From assembly GCA_033675265.1 (NCBI GenBank), contig JAUJYZ010000222.1:62001-126000 (forward strand): DNA of 64,000 nt, read 5' to 3'. The notes beneath the pieces are model-generated. The model saw only the letters and a list, made by a program, of their open reading frames with translations, was not told the DNA's origin and made no database searches. This DNA is from Actinostola sp. cb2023. Taxonomy: Eukaryota; Cnidaria; Anthozoa; Actiniaria; Actinostolidae. This document shows, in pieces, positions 44,101-55,507 of the stretch; position 1 is the stretch's first letter; each line of letters starts with the position of its first letter. The position numbers and the translations under genes are program-made.

Positions 44101-47100
44101 GAGAATATATCTTCGCCTAACTTCTTATATGGTAAACCAAGTTTGGTTTGATACAATTCCATATTTGGCAGGTATATGTAGCTTATATTATCCCCACTCG
44201 ACACGGAGAGGTTTTCTGTAGCCAGCTACGGAATTCCTTATTTGGTATCTACTTTCCTTATTTGGTATCCAAATTCCATATTTGGTAGGTGGTTATTGTT
44301 TTCCAAGCTTGTCACTATTTTATAACATAGGAATCGTGAATTGCCCACTGGTTCGTCAGAATCATTCGCAATCACTGGTAGACACCATGATTGACTGCGC
44401 ATGCTCTAAGCTAACACGATTCCTTGTATTGAATCATTTCAGAATTAGCTCTAGTTTCTTTTCAGTATTTTATTTCAAGTAGTAGAGTCGTTTTCGTATG
44501 AGTGGGAAACCTACGGCAAGGAGTTACGGTCACGGTACGGAATCGAAGACATCTATTCAACCAATCACAGCGGCGCGCAAAATCATTGCTCAACCAATCA
44601 GGATGCTTGGATACCGCACGCCATCACCGCACGGCACGAACCGTACCGTAACTACTTCCCATTCATACGAAAACGACTCTTAAGATGATTTTAACTTACC
44701 GACAACACCAGCATAGAATAAAGGTCAGAAAGAAAATCAACAAGAAAACAAAGACGCCAAGGAAGATTGCTGTAAAAAACATACTTTACTGAGCATTAAT
44801 AAGAATAATAACGTTATGTTCCTAAGGATATATTGTCTGATATCAGTGTCCGAGAACGGAGAACGTTTCTCTCGTGGTAACTCTCTCTCCATTGCTATAT
44901 TTTTGTCTGTCTGTCTGTTGTCTGCCTGTCTGCCTGTCTGTTTCTTTGTTTGTTCTTTTTTAAGTAGAATAGGATAATAGAATAACGTACCCCAAAGAAG
45001 ATAGCCCTTTTCTAATAAACTATCTTGACGTATGAGCTTCGCAGTTGGTTGTGTTATGACAGGTACAGGTACGAACTGCTTTACTACTGGTATATCCACA
45101 TCTACACATAGAAAACATCACGGGTTATGATACAGTATGGACTACAATGTTTGTAGTTTAGTCGCAAAGTATAGTGTAATATGCATAAAGTTAGAGTCGT
45201 TTTCGTATAAGTGGGAAGTAGTTACGGTTCGTGCCGTGCGGTGACCGTATCACGCCATCATCGTGTGGTATCCAAGCATTCTGATTGGTTGAGCGATGAT
45301 TTTGCGCGCTGTGATTGGTTGAATACAATGTCTTCGATTCCGTCCCGTTACCGTAACTCCGTGCCGTAGGTTTCCCACTCATACGAAAACGACTCTATTG
45401 CTTTCACTTGTTACGGTACGGAATCGAAGACATCTATTCATCCAATCACAGCGCGCAAAATCATTGCTCAACCAATCAGAATGCTTGGTCGACACCGTAC
45501 GGCACAAACCGTACCGTAACTACTTCCCACTTATACGAAAACCACTCTATGCTTCTATAGTACCTGGTGGATTTCCATAGATGGCAAGTCGTAGACAAGG
45601 CTTGGTAGTGTTGGAAATGACGCGTATGATTTGTGTTCGGTTTATGAAGACGTAATGGCACATGTCACTAGGAGTAGAATTAAACTGAAAAAGAAGGTTT
45701 TTATCAATGAATGTCGAAGTGCTATAAATTACCCATCAGAAAGCCTACTGAGGAAGAGAACAAATATCTGACCCCGATGGTATTTGAACCCATGACCCTC
45801 GGAACTGATCACTGATGCTCTACCAGCTGAGCTACAAGGCCAGACTGGGAGCAGGCCGTGGATAATTATGATGTGGGTTCGAATTTATGATGATGATGAT
45901 AATAATAAACGATGATGATGATAAACTGATGTAGCTTACAACATGGCCATTTCTGTATGGTATCATGTGACTCCCATTGTAGTGGCTCACGGAGAACCTC
46001 TGCTGCCCCCAGTTACTCTTCTGCGGATTTCCTTCCACTTCAATCCTCTCAACGTCTGTTGGAACACCTGGGGGGAAAAAACCCAATATTAGATGTGCTG
46101 AAAAGTGGTGTAGGTTGTGGACATTGCGGAAGTTAGCGCCATGTCTCTCGCTTCCAGTCAATGTTGGCCAAACTCAATGCATATAGGGCGTGGCAGTTAC
46201 CACGTGGCAATCAATCCCAGCTGGATGCAGCGGCCATGTTGGTGCATGGTGAGTTAGTGGTACAATCAAGAGAAGCGAGGAATGTTTTGTTATCAGGAAC
46301 CAACATGGCCGCCATGACGTCACGTACAAACCAGCAATACGTCAAACTAATCCTATGTTATATTACTATTATTGCTGACGCAGCGAGCGAGCCTGAGCGA
46401 GCGAGCAAGGAAGCAATTCTAATTCATTCACATAGGCAGAAAAAATCTCGATTTTTACCCGGCATGCAGTTTCCAAGAACCATCATGCAATTCTCAAGAA
46501 CCATCATGCTTTTCGCACCAACTCCTACATACGCTATAGCCTGAAGTGAGTTGTTTTTGCGATGTCGTGCCCAAAATCTGTGTCCCTAATTAATTTGTAC
46601 ATGTGTATGTTTCTTTAGCCGGTATATCCTGACTCGTAAGCCCATCAGATACCGTATCTTGTGCTTTTCGTGGGAATTGTGTAGTTGAAGATCACCGTAT
46701 TTGAGCTGATTAGTGCCGGCTGACCGTGTGTCAGTTTCACGTGTGAATATTCGCATTGAAATCTCAACTAGACGCTCATAGAGCGTTAACTCGGCGTGTA
46801 GGATGATCAGCTGGAACTCCAGGCAATCTCTAGCCCACATCCTCTGTTTTTGTCTAATAGTTTTGGCAAAATTGTTTTGGGCCGTTAATTTTTAAGCGTT
46901 GGGCTTCCTGTGGTACGCTCAATTGTATTTTGTACTGACTGCAGTTCGATTTTCGCATCAGGAATGGGTTTTAAGAATATCGAATTCCTAATATATGATA
47001 CTCAAGATATAAAGATTAGTAGTTGTTTGAGTGCTGTGAGGTGTTTAATTTAGGATAAGAGGTCTATTTAGTGTGTTTTGGGATCGATATATTTTAATTT

Positions 47101-49843
47101 GAGTGCTCACAAGGCAGCAAGTCGTGCAAGTCCCGTAATCGATCACTTGGTTTCAGCCGAAAATAAAATACTTTCTCGATTCGCTCAATCAAGAGCTTTT
47201 GATATGTAATAGAATGGCAACCTATCAGTATTCTGACCTGCTTTCAGGTCGTTTACTCCGCTAACGGACCAGGAAATCGATTTTTTTTCGAACGCTCTTC
47301 CTGGGCTTCCTGTAGCCGGGATGGAATGGACACTTCTAACACTAAAAAGCCTATTTTAAAACTCGGCGTCTGCCACAGGCAGTCCACGCCGAGTAATTTG
47401 AAGTAATATATTAGTTATTCATAAGCTATCCACTTTTTCAAATAGACAAATACTATTCAAAACAAAGAAAGGTAGACTCGCCAGATAGATTTTAAATAAG
47501 GGGGGAGGGGTTGGGGAAATTAGGTGGGGCTTTGGGTTTGGGTATGGGTGTAGATTTTTTAGGTAGATAGGTGTCCTCAATTAGTTTACACTTGTGTAAG
47601 CTAGGTAATTTGACACGTTAATAAAGGTTATTATTATTATTATTATTATTAATTTGCATACTTGTCACTTTTGATAAAACAAAACATTTCATAACTGGCT
47701 AGACACTCACTCTTTTGTTGTCTTTTGTTACTTTGCGTCTAATATACACTGACAGCTAATTAGTAGTGTCCAGGTTTATTGGAATCACTCTAAGCTCTCC
47801 GGCACCAACTCTTATCCACAACTACTATAAACAATGCATTCACCGTCAGCATTCACTGCTGTTAGGTAGCCTAGTTATAAGTTAGCGTCTAGAATAATAA
47901 TAATAAATTACCTAAGTCAACTTCAAGCCATGGATTGTTGTCGTTTTCCGCTGCACACCAAACTTGATCTTTTGTTAATCCTATTCGTGCAAGTTTTGCC
48001 ATGTTGACTTTGGACGATGCTTTCATGTTCACGTCAGGTATTCGATTATAACGTCCAACGTCATTTTGTTGAGGAATCTTTACTCCTAGCTCTGTTGGAG
48101 CTGCTCTCCGATCTAAAAAAGTGAGGAACCATTTAATCTGCTTTGAAAGTATTATAGCGAGATAGCATACAGTCGAACGTCAACCTCTACTAACGGCCAC
48201 CTCCCCACAATGGCCACCTCTACACAACGTTCGGCCACCTCTCTGTAACGGCCAGGGTGTGTTGTCCCGGCCACCAGCCTGTTCACACGTTACACGGGAA
48301 AGGGAAGGGAAGAGCCATTGTATCGATGCATATGAGAAAATCAAACACATAACAAAGATAGCCGACGATCAATACACATTTTTTATGCCATTTTTTGTTG
48401 TTTTGTTTCAATTTTGTTCAGAAATATTCACAGACTTTTCGCTGGATCGAATAGGTATATCACTAGAGTGTAAACACCTTTGCCCCGTAGTCCCGTATAC
48501 TTACATCCACATCTGTGCGAGTCACTAGTGAGGTCATAGCACGTTAAGTCAACCAGACCTGTGTCGGCTGTACAGTTATGAATGATGGAGCAATTCCTTG
48601 GAGCTGAAGCAAAGAATATTGAAAATCATTAAACTTATATATAACCACAGTTATGTCTGCATGGGAAAGCAGTAAATGAGACGCGTTTTCAGTGCAGATA
48701 AAACGGAATATTCTCAGGAATTGTTCACAAGTCTTCAGTGATAGAAAGGTAGAATTAATTGAGGAAAAGTATTAATGAAGTGCGTGGTTACTAAGCTCAG
48801 GTGATTAGAGTTTATATCTCTCCTTGTTTCGTTTACATGACGAAAGTTAACCCTAGTAGTAGGATCATCCTATCTGTGAGACAGTATGATTCTAGTGCTA
48901 TAGGATGATCCTAGTACCCAACTGAAGAACTCTACCCCGGCCCATGTAAACAGAAAGCAATAGATATACCCTGGACTCACGCGACAGCAACATCTTTGTT
49001 TACATTTCGTATTGGCTATCATTTCACAGTCATTAATAACACCGACCGAAAACAGTTCAGTTTTTAAAGTAACTATCTTTCTTTATTAATAAGAAACCAC
49101 AAATTTAAAGGATAAAAAGGAATAATCTTTGTAGCACTGAGACTTTGATAACTAAATATATGAACACTTTATCCATGCACCATTGATTGCAGTCTATTTG
49201 AATAATGCTGACAAATACTATACAATGTAACTCAAAGAAATATTTGTATATATTTTTGTTCGATATTTCCTCTAACATTTCTAGAAAAGTTTCTCAAAGT
49301 AATTATTTATTAAGGACGCACGTTGAGCTGATATGAAGGATGTTTTTGAAAGTGAACTTTCTGTAACAATATTCAATATTTATAGATATAGGAATATGTA
49401 TGTGGTCAGTTTGCAAGAAAACGAACAGTTGCTCTTTTCTCGAAAATATTCAACTGTAAAAGTGAAAACTTGGAATTATTTCCAATTTACATGTGTACAA
49501 TAATTTAATAGTTCTAGAAGTTCATTTGCTGTATTTCAGTCTTATTGATTGGTTTGAATAAATTCCTGAGCGAAACTATAATTATATAATATTAAGTCAG
49601 ACGTTGAAAAGGTTGCAATAATCGCTGAAATTCTACCATTGACGTAGTATCATGAATGAATAATAGCCATAATTAATTGGGTCCTTATCAGTTTGGTAAG
49701 TGATAGTTTTGAATTACGTCTAAAGATATAAACAACTCGGTCATATAAATACCTTGCTTACCTTCACATTTCGCAGAACATTGCGTTAAACATAGCATCA
49801 AGATTAAAAGTCCGTGGTACATCACCACCGAAGACCAGCTCAT
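41175..49843 (-). CDS. Discoidin-domain single-pass receptor with Cys-rich N-terminus and tyrosine-motif tail (no kinase)
   Basis: Nine exons join in frame: 49843-49762, 48603-48505, 48112-47912, 46067-45940, 45684-45564, 45101-44991, 44769-44700, 42906-42684 and 41252-41175 (1113 bases, 370 residues; phases 1,1,1,0,1,1,2,0). Order: signal peptide (MSWSSVVMYHGLLILMLCL, cleavage near QCSA); a 33-residue segment with NCS, CTAD, TCYD and HRCG; F5/8 type C domain at about 62-208 (MKASSKVNMAKLAR, NPWLEVDLGV, CLRLAIYG); a Pro/Val-rich stalk; TM helix at about 248-268; a cytoplasmic tail of about 100 residues with QNYVPSW, HGYISVQEV, NEYIPPDL and NHYKHR. An upstream in-frame ATG at 49873 is possible but gives a weaker leader. 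Ligand and downstream partner are unknown. It follows the receptor tyrosine kinase gene head to tail and is paralogous to 24380-35819. Confidence 0.87.
41480..42665. repeat. Minisatellite of about 82 bp in the last intron of the first discoidin receptor
   Basis: About 14 units contain catgaaaagcaccaccagta, tcacagttatcttcatcaat and atcgtcatcattaccattgt plus a (CAT)n run of variable length. The array ends 20 bases from the donor of exon 42906-42684. Repetitive ORFs on both strands are artefacts. Confidence 0.95.
42910..44480. other. Intron of the first discoidin receptor, mostly unrecognised
   Basis: It contains a short palindrome (43623-43733, arms aacgttgtcgcgttcaaagc and gctttgaacgcgacaac) and scattered attccatatttggta words near 44150-44290. 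No gene is supported. A 66-codon plus-strand frame at 43175 has no recognisable content. Confidence 0.5.
43623..43733. mobile_element. Small palindromic repeat
   Basis: Arms aacgttgtcgcgttcaaagc and tgctttgaacgcgacaacat, about 110 bp overall. Confidence 0.55.
44485..44679. mobile_element. MITE, GAGTCGTTTTCGTATG family, copy 3
   Basis: About 195 bp in the orientation opposite to 3162-3369, with intact arms. The left flank is TA and the right TTA, so the duplication is imperfect. It lies 20 bases beyond the donor of the transmembrane exon of the first discoidin receptor. Confidence 0.8.
44700..44769 (-). CDS. Transmembrane exon of the first discoidin receptor
   Basis: It encodes AIFLGVFVFLLIFFLTFIL then CWCCR. 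Acceptor TTTTACAG, donor TCG|gtaagt (phase 2). Two or three membrane-proximal cysteines could be palmitoylated; this is inference. Confidence 0.9.
45194..45395. mobile_element. MITE, GAGTCGTTTTCGTATG family, copy 4
   Basis: About 202 bp, TA duplication at 45192-45193 and 45396-45397. It lies between exons 45684-45564 and 45101-44991. Confidence 0.85.
45411..45547. mobile_element. MITE, GAGTCGTTTTCGTATG family, copy 5 (truncated)
   Basis: It begins inside the left arm (ttacggtacggaatcgaaga) and keeps a complete right end (tatacgaaaaccactc). It lies 15 bases from copy 4. Confidence 0.75.
45564..48112 (-). CDS. F5/8 type C domain exons of the first discoidin receptor
   Basis: Exons 48112-47912, 46067-45940 and 45684-45564. 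The hallmarks WCAAENDNNPWLEVDLG (split over the first junction), VERIEVEGN, RTQIIRVIS and KPCLRLAIYGN place it in the discoidin superfamily. The domain is somewhat short between the second and third exons. Confidence 0.85.
45769..45843 (-). repeat. tRNA-derived SINE head or tRNA pseudogene
   Basis: On the minus strand ggccttgtagctcagctggt contains a perfect A-box (TAGCTCAGCTGG), and gggttcaaataccatc is a near B-box. The acceptor stem pairs poorly, so this is unlikely to be a functional tRNA. The following sequence (gtcagatatttgttctcttc) resembles the tRNA-like palindromic elements elsewhere in the window and links them to a tRNA origin. Confidence 0.6.
46070..46770. other. Intron of the first discoidin receptor, no gene seen
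   Basis: A 127-codon plus-strand frame at 46161 has no recognisable domain or conserved-looking composition. GAGCGAGC runs lie at about 46383-46405 and ttccaagaaccatcatgca words at 46470-46510. Confidence 0.4.
46771..47394. mobile_element. Hairpin-ended element (second member)
   Basis: The left hairpin gacgctcatagagcgt is followed by aactcggcgt. The right hairpin is actcggcgtctgccacaggc then agtccacgccgagt. The plan matches 21933-22686. Its interior holds gttgggcttcctgtggta and gggcttcctgtagc, words shared with the ends of 10608-12679. Confidence 0.55.
47629..47652. repeat. (TTA)n at a retroposon-like tail
   Basis: A short TTATTATT run follows gtgtaagctaggtaatttga and cacgttaataaagg, a possible retroposon tail, in the intron between exons 48112-47912 and 46067-45940. 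Confidence 0.4.
48168..48262. repeat. pogo-like MITE remnant
   Basis: cagtcgaacgtcaacctcta and repeated cggccacctc words match the left part of the complete element at 56373-56565. The right end is not preserved. Confidence 0.5.
48505..48603 (-). CDS. Cys-rich exon of the first discoidin receptor
   Basis: A 99-base, phase 1-1 exon with acceptor TTGCTTCAG and donor GGAT|gtaagt. It encodes APRNCSIIHNCTADTG then LTCYDLTSDSHRCG: four cysteines and two N-glycosylation sequons. No family is recognised. It appears absent from the paralogue. Confidence 0.8.
48620..49760. other. First intron of the first discoidin receptor, no further gene seen
   Basis: AT-rich unique-looking sequence. Near 48850-48930 ctaggatcatcc-type words form a small inverted repeat (gtaggatcatcctat and ataggatgatcctag). 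Confidence 0.45.
49762..49843 (-). CDS. Signal-peptide exon of the first discoidin receptor
   Basis: It encodes the leader up to AKCEG and ends at AAG|gtaagc (phase 1). An alternative start 30 bases upstream (ATG 49873) would add MLFKFLEWYK. Confidence 0.85.
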
Positions 49844-51235
49844 TTTGTACCACTCTAAGAACTTGAAGAGCAAGTAAGACGATCAATCATTCGTCTAGAG
49901 GAATTCGTGATCACGAACTGGCTTTCAATTCATTTAAGAAGACTCTGGATGAATGGTTGATTATGCCCTGAAGGCTGAGCCCTTTCCTCTTACGCAGGAG
50001 TTTATGCACCGTTAAACAACCTTGAATTTCGTGCTTGCTTCATAGGTTATTCAGAAGTTCAGTTTTATCTCTCCAACCGCCAACTTACTGAACTTACACA
50101 TATACATATTTTGAGATCTTGAGTGAGGCTTTTAGTGCACAATGGATATAATGTAGACTTGTTCAAGTGGCTATCTCAATGTCAACTATCTCTTTTCTTT
50201 ATTATTACTATTACCATATGATTCAAGTTCAAGATGGTATAATGTAAAATATTTAAGGTATTTATATTAATTAGAAGACGTCTGAACAATATAACATATA
50301 ACGAACAACTGGAATAACAACAATTCAACGAAAATAAACACCTGTAGACATTTATTTTGCAATTTCATTATAATTCTGTAAATAATAATTATTTTTTGTT
50401 CCCCTTTGATTTTTGGGTCAGGTTGGGTGTGTAAGGAACCTGTCACGTCAACTATCCACGCTGAGTGAGACAAAAATAGCAACAATAATGATGATAATAG
50501 TCTGTCAACAGGGGGAGGGTAGAAGGAGGAGAGAGAGAGAGGGCCATTGGGCTACATGAAGGGAAAATAATGATGATGATGATGACAATGACGATGATGA
50601 TGATGACGACGATGATAATAATGATGAAGATGATGATGACTGATGGAGTCGGTGATGATGTCGATGACGGCGATGATGATAACGCAATGATAGTCGCTGA
50701 AAAAAACGCGCGGAAATTTTACATGAATTTCGGAGGTTTCTTGGTGTTGCAGAACACCAGATGACGTTAGACAATGAACACAAAGGACGAGAAGAATGAA
50801 CTTTAACCAAAACAATACCCTACATACAAAGAAACCTAACCAAGAATACAATGCAGACTGCAACGCCAAGAAACACCTTGAATTTCCAAGCCGTATGAAA
50901 AGCGCGCGCGTTAATTGAATCTCCAACGAATAAACTGTAATAAGCTTGGTTTTAAAATAAAAATGTTTTGGTTGAAGAAACGAACAAACTCATTAGTACT
51001 ATAATTGTTATGATAGTTTATTTTATAAAGAACTACAGACTTGAGGAGGTTGGAGTTCATGCGTAAATAATTATTACTGTCTACAATCGCAACTATCAGG
51101 CTCAGGCAAGCAAACATTCTTTATTTAATTTGAAATGTCAAAAGCGTTCGACCACTACAAATGCGGTTCTAAAAACTTGATTTCAACTTGGTATTATAGC
51201 CGGTGCTATTTGTGCATGTGTGCTTATCAAACATA
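49844..51235. other. Spacer between the kinase receptor gene and the first discoidin receptor
   Basis: It should hold the 3' UTR of the kinase gene and the promoter of the discoidin receptor, both on the minus strand. A minus-strand AATAAA at 51120-51125 is a candidate polyadenylation signal for the kinase gene. A GATGAT-rich stretch (50566-50690) creates artefact ORFs. Confidence 0.45.
51120..51125 (-). terminator. Possible AATAAA of the kinase receptor gene
   Basis: Minus-strand AATAAA about 470 bases after the stop at 51595. A MITE lies between, so the true 3' end is uncertain. Confidence 0.3.
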
Positions 51236-51407
51236 GAGTCGTTTTCGTATGAGTGGGAAACCTACGGCACGGAGCCGTTACGGTACGGAATCGAAGACAT
51301 CTATTCAACCAATCACAGCGCGTAAAATCATTGCTCAACCAATCAGAATGCTTGGGCACAGCACGGTCACCGCACTGTAACTCTTCCCACTCATACGAAA
51401 ACAACTC
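51236..51407. mobile_element. MITE, GAGTCGTTTTCGTATG family, copy 6
   Basis: About 172 bp with TA on both sides (51234-51235, 51408-51409). It lies just downstream of the kinase stop codon and probably inside its 3' UTR. Confidence 0.82.
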
Positions 51408-51412
51408 TACTA

Positions 51413-51510
51413 ATTCGTGGATTGCAAACCCGCGAGTTATTGGGATGGGACTTTGAACCGGAAGTGTGTGCTCACTCGCTCACGTCACTCGGCTGTAAAA
51501 TCCACGAGTT
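51413..51510. repeat. CTCGTGGATT family fragment, copy 3
   Basis: It has aattcgtggattgcaaaccc, gagtgtgtgctcactcgctc-like and aaaatccacgagttcg, related to 2340-2660 and 39290-39480. Confidence 0.4.
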
Positions 51511-51594
51511 CGCTAATGGCTGTCTTTGATCTTTTAGATGCTCTACGCGGTTTTTCTCTAAAACGCTGTGGCTTCTTCCTGTGCTGGTGACTTC

Positions 51595-54500
51595 CTATTC
51601 GCTTAATCGTTTGTCCTGGTAAAATTGAAATACGATAAATAATTCATGGTTTTGTCAATTAATCATTTTGTATATTCACCTGTTCTTCATTCTTTAAAAC
51701 TTCTATTAAATCGCAGATCTGAGAAAATGAAGGGCGTTTCTTGGGATCCGCTGACCAGCAAATCTGCATCAGACGATACCTGATAATAGATAATTGATTT
51801 CAGTAGGTTAGGCTTAATAAACAAGTATGTTCATGTACTCCTCATAGACTGATTCCATAAGTCGCTGCGGTTTTCGCTCCTTTTCCATAAAAGGATCTCT
51901 GGGGGTGGGGGTGGTAGTTGGGGAGGGGTGGGGTTAGGATATCTCTTTGTATTCTTACAGTTTATCGGGAGTTCCTGAAGGTTGTTCCAGCCTGTATCCG
52001 TTCTTTTGTTTGACGAGGAGTTCTTTGAATGATATAGCACCATGTGGCACCAAACCTAAAACACATACATATAATGGCATAAGGCTTTGAAACATGGCTT
52101 GGTATACCTGTGTCAGACGAGATAAAGTGGACTGGGAACGAAAGGGAGAATAGAAAGAGAAGAAGAACTGAGTGGGGAATTCAGGGGAACTTGCATTTCT
52201 TTTTGTCTATGACCTAGTCTCCCTCAGCCTCAAGAAGCAAAGGTAGTCCAGAGTGAATTGAGTGAAGAAGAGACTAAGAATTTAGGAATTTATGGTCGAT
52301 TATCTTGGGAGAGATCGAGGTCTTCTAACCAAGCCCTTTTCGGCCAAATAGTGCACAGGTAACCCATATCAAATATCTCAAATTACCTTTGGTTTCTATT
52401 TCCCATAACAGAACACCAAATGACCAACTAAAAAATAACAATACACGTATGTTAAGTAAGTATAGGCTGACTTTTCATTCAGTAGCAGAATTTTAGAATA
52501 ACTTGATTCAGCGCTTACACATCGCTCTCTAAAGTAAACTTTCTTTGTTCGAGAGACTCGAGAGCCATCCATCGCGTAGGGAGTTTTCCCTGTAGAAAAA
52601 CAATGCCAATGTTACGAAAATATAGGACAAATAGTCCGTCACAACTGGGTCCCCAGAACTGCTCACCGTACTAACCAACAAATCAATCAGCCAGTCAGTC
52701 AGCTACCTAGCCCAGTCATCTAGACACGCAATGACCTTACTCCAGCCCGGATTGAAAGAACGACCTAGCCCAGTCAACTGGCCACACAATGACTTTACTC
52801 CAGCTAGATTGAAAGAACGACCGCACCACTGAAGAACCAACCACAAGCTAGTTCTAGCCAACTGACAAGTCGGCAATCATCCAGCCACCCAGCCAGCTAC
52901 CTAGCCTAGTGGCATCTAGCCACGCAATGACCGTACTCCAGCCGGATAATTGAAAGAACAACCGCACCACTAAAGAACCAACCAAATTGACAACCAGTTT
53001 CACATAAAGTACTGCTGCAGTTTGAACACAAAGTAAATATGACTTACGCTAGTTTTCTTTTCGTATTCTCCAGTTTCGTAGACGTCACGTGACAATCCAA
53101 AGTCTGCCACTTTTGCAACAAAGTTCTCTGCCAAGAGGATATTTCTCGCAGCTATGTCACGATGAACACACTAAACATTCGATGTGAAAGAAACGTTGAG
53201 TTTGTGAGGATGGTCAAGTCAAATCTCCAATGCAAATTGTCATTGTACAGAAAAAGATGGAGGTTGTCAATTTACCCAGTAATCCTTTGCGAACCTAAAT
53301 CAGTACGAATCCCATCTACTGTCTTGACAAGTTCACATAAATGAAAATGGTAACAGCTTCGCACTAGCAAATTATAACGTTTTCAAAACTCTGTTCTGGT
53401 GCCGTTCTATGAGGCTTATGGATTATGTGCGCAAAGGATTATGGATAATGTACTGACCCGCCATTTTTTTGTTAAGATGGTAACTGATGTTATGTTTGTT
53501 CTATTCAATCCTTTTGACTAAATTCTCAACATATCTCGTTTACCAACATTATCGTTATCATCATTCACTTCCACCTCTATCATCATTTCCACCTCCCCTA
53601 CACCTACACATCTTCATTCCGCTTCATATAAATCTTTTTTTTTGAAATTATCATCATCATCATCATCAATGGAAGATCATTACCCTTTTCATTGCCAAGT
53701 ACGACATGCCCTTGGCTACGTCCAATGCAATGTTTAGTCTGTTGACATAATTCAGCTCCAATTCATTAGCTTCTTCTGGTTCGTTTCGTTGTTTTGTAAG
53801 GTTGTCAAGTAACGATCCATGGCGTACGTACTCTACCAGCACAAATAGCTTATCTGAAATAGAAATGTAAGATTAGTCGACATACCCAGGGTGCCACGTG
53901 CATGACCCCGGCAGGGTGAGACCTGAGGTGGTGGCTCTGGTCTATAGTTAATATGTTTGTCAATTAAAATAAAACATTTCTTTGTTTAAAAAAAATGTTA
54001 GTCAAGATGTCAATGGGGAATTTTCGTGTGAAGTCGCGTTGCATTATTTGACGATTATCTTTCGGTCCAGATAGAATGCTTGTTCGTTCAGCTCTTAGGC
54101 TGATCTCCAAGTTCCATAGAGAGCAGAGCTAGTGGGACCTGGTGAGTCACCTCTACAGTACTAGCTTGCGTTTATAGTCATTATGGAAGTGTCAATAAAT
54201 ATGTTTCGTGTATCGTCATTTGGCAATGTCGGGCGGCCCGTTTGTGGGTGAGCTGTCAGATATGAAGATTCTTCATTCAGCGTTTAGACCTGTTCGCACT
54301 TGCGAAAAGAGAGTTAGGGAGCCTAACCCGCCGATATTAGATTTCAATAGGACCCTAAAGTGGCGTGCCACACGTGCACATCCTAGGGTGTCTAAGCGGA
54401 GGGTGAAGAAGGAATGAGGAGACCTATATAGCCCCATGCAGTACGTACTTACTGGTGCTTACTTCACAAACGTGAACCGAGCCTTTGGACAATGTAATTC

Positions 54501-55507
54501 ACTACAGCTTAATTTGCATGTGCTATTTCCTTTGAGTACTGGAAACCCCTGAGGGGAGACTCTAATAAACTGTATTGTATGTAATAATAATCGGGTTATT
54601 ATACCTTCTTTCTTGGAACTGTCAGTACAGGCACCAATGAGGTTCACAAGGTTTTCGTGATATCCAACATTCGCCATGATATCGAGCTCCTTGTATAGCT
54701 CACGAGTATCCTCATCACTAGCACTGCCTACAAATCATTCACCATCATTGTATTATTCAGAACTTAACTCCATGTACCTCTGTCTTGTTCGAATGCACCA
54801 ATTTTATGGTCGTTATGTAGAGGTGGTCGTTATGTAGAGGCGGTCGTTGTGGGGAGGTTTCAATAGCAAAAAATGTATGGCCTGATGGCCAGGACAAAAA
54901 ACTCTGGCCGTTGTTATTTCATAAAACAATTCCATATTTGGTCAAACATTTACTTATATATTTGGTCAAATAATTCCCTATTTGGTCAAACATTTACTTA
55001 TATATTTGGTCAAATAATTCCCTATTTGGTCAAACAATTCCATCTTATAGGTGAAACATTTCCTTATTTGGTCAAACAATTCCATCTTAGGTGAAACATT
55101 TCCTTATTTGGTCAAACAATTCCATCTTAGGTGAAACATTTCCTTATTTGGTCTAACATTTCGGCTTATTTGGTCAAACTTCCTTATCATGTTGGTCAAA
55201 CAACAATTCCTTATTTGGTATTTGATATTATTTAATTGCTAGTCAGTCAGATGAAAGCTTCACAATACATAACAGAATTACTAGTCTTATGTATAAGGAT
55301 AATTTCTGCTCTACCTTTAAGAGTTTTCACTGCACAATCTATAGTTTCGTTATTTTCATTGAGTAGTTGTCCCATGAAAACGACGCCAAATTCTCCAGAC
55401 CCAAGTTCGTACAGGACAACCAGATGCTCTCTTGGAAAAACCGTGCATTTCTCAGAAATAGGAAACATGGCTCTGTTGAGGTAAGACCTTGGGTGGTAGT
55501 CTTTTAG
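51595..55507 (-). CDS. Tyrosine kinase domain exons
   Basis: Nine exons carry the kinase. The nucleotide loop [11 protein letters not shown] and lysine (CAVK) are in 55507-55315, the helix-C glutamate in 54727-54605, HRDIAARN and DFG in 53170-53048, and the activation loop ends [15 protein letters not shown] across 53170 and 52589. The usual GG-x-PYPG segment after LLWEI reads [12 protein letters not shown], a departure from most receptor kinases. The domain ends [14 protein letters not shown]. Confidence 0.93.

Noticed and set aside
46161..46544. 127-codon plus-strand ORF
   Set aside because: No domain, no leader, within an intron of a well-supported minus-strand gene.
54208..54417. 69-codon plus-strand ORF ending [10 protein letters not shown]
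   Set aside because: Short, intronic, without recognisable homology; possibly a retroelement scrap, recorded only as part of the intron.
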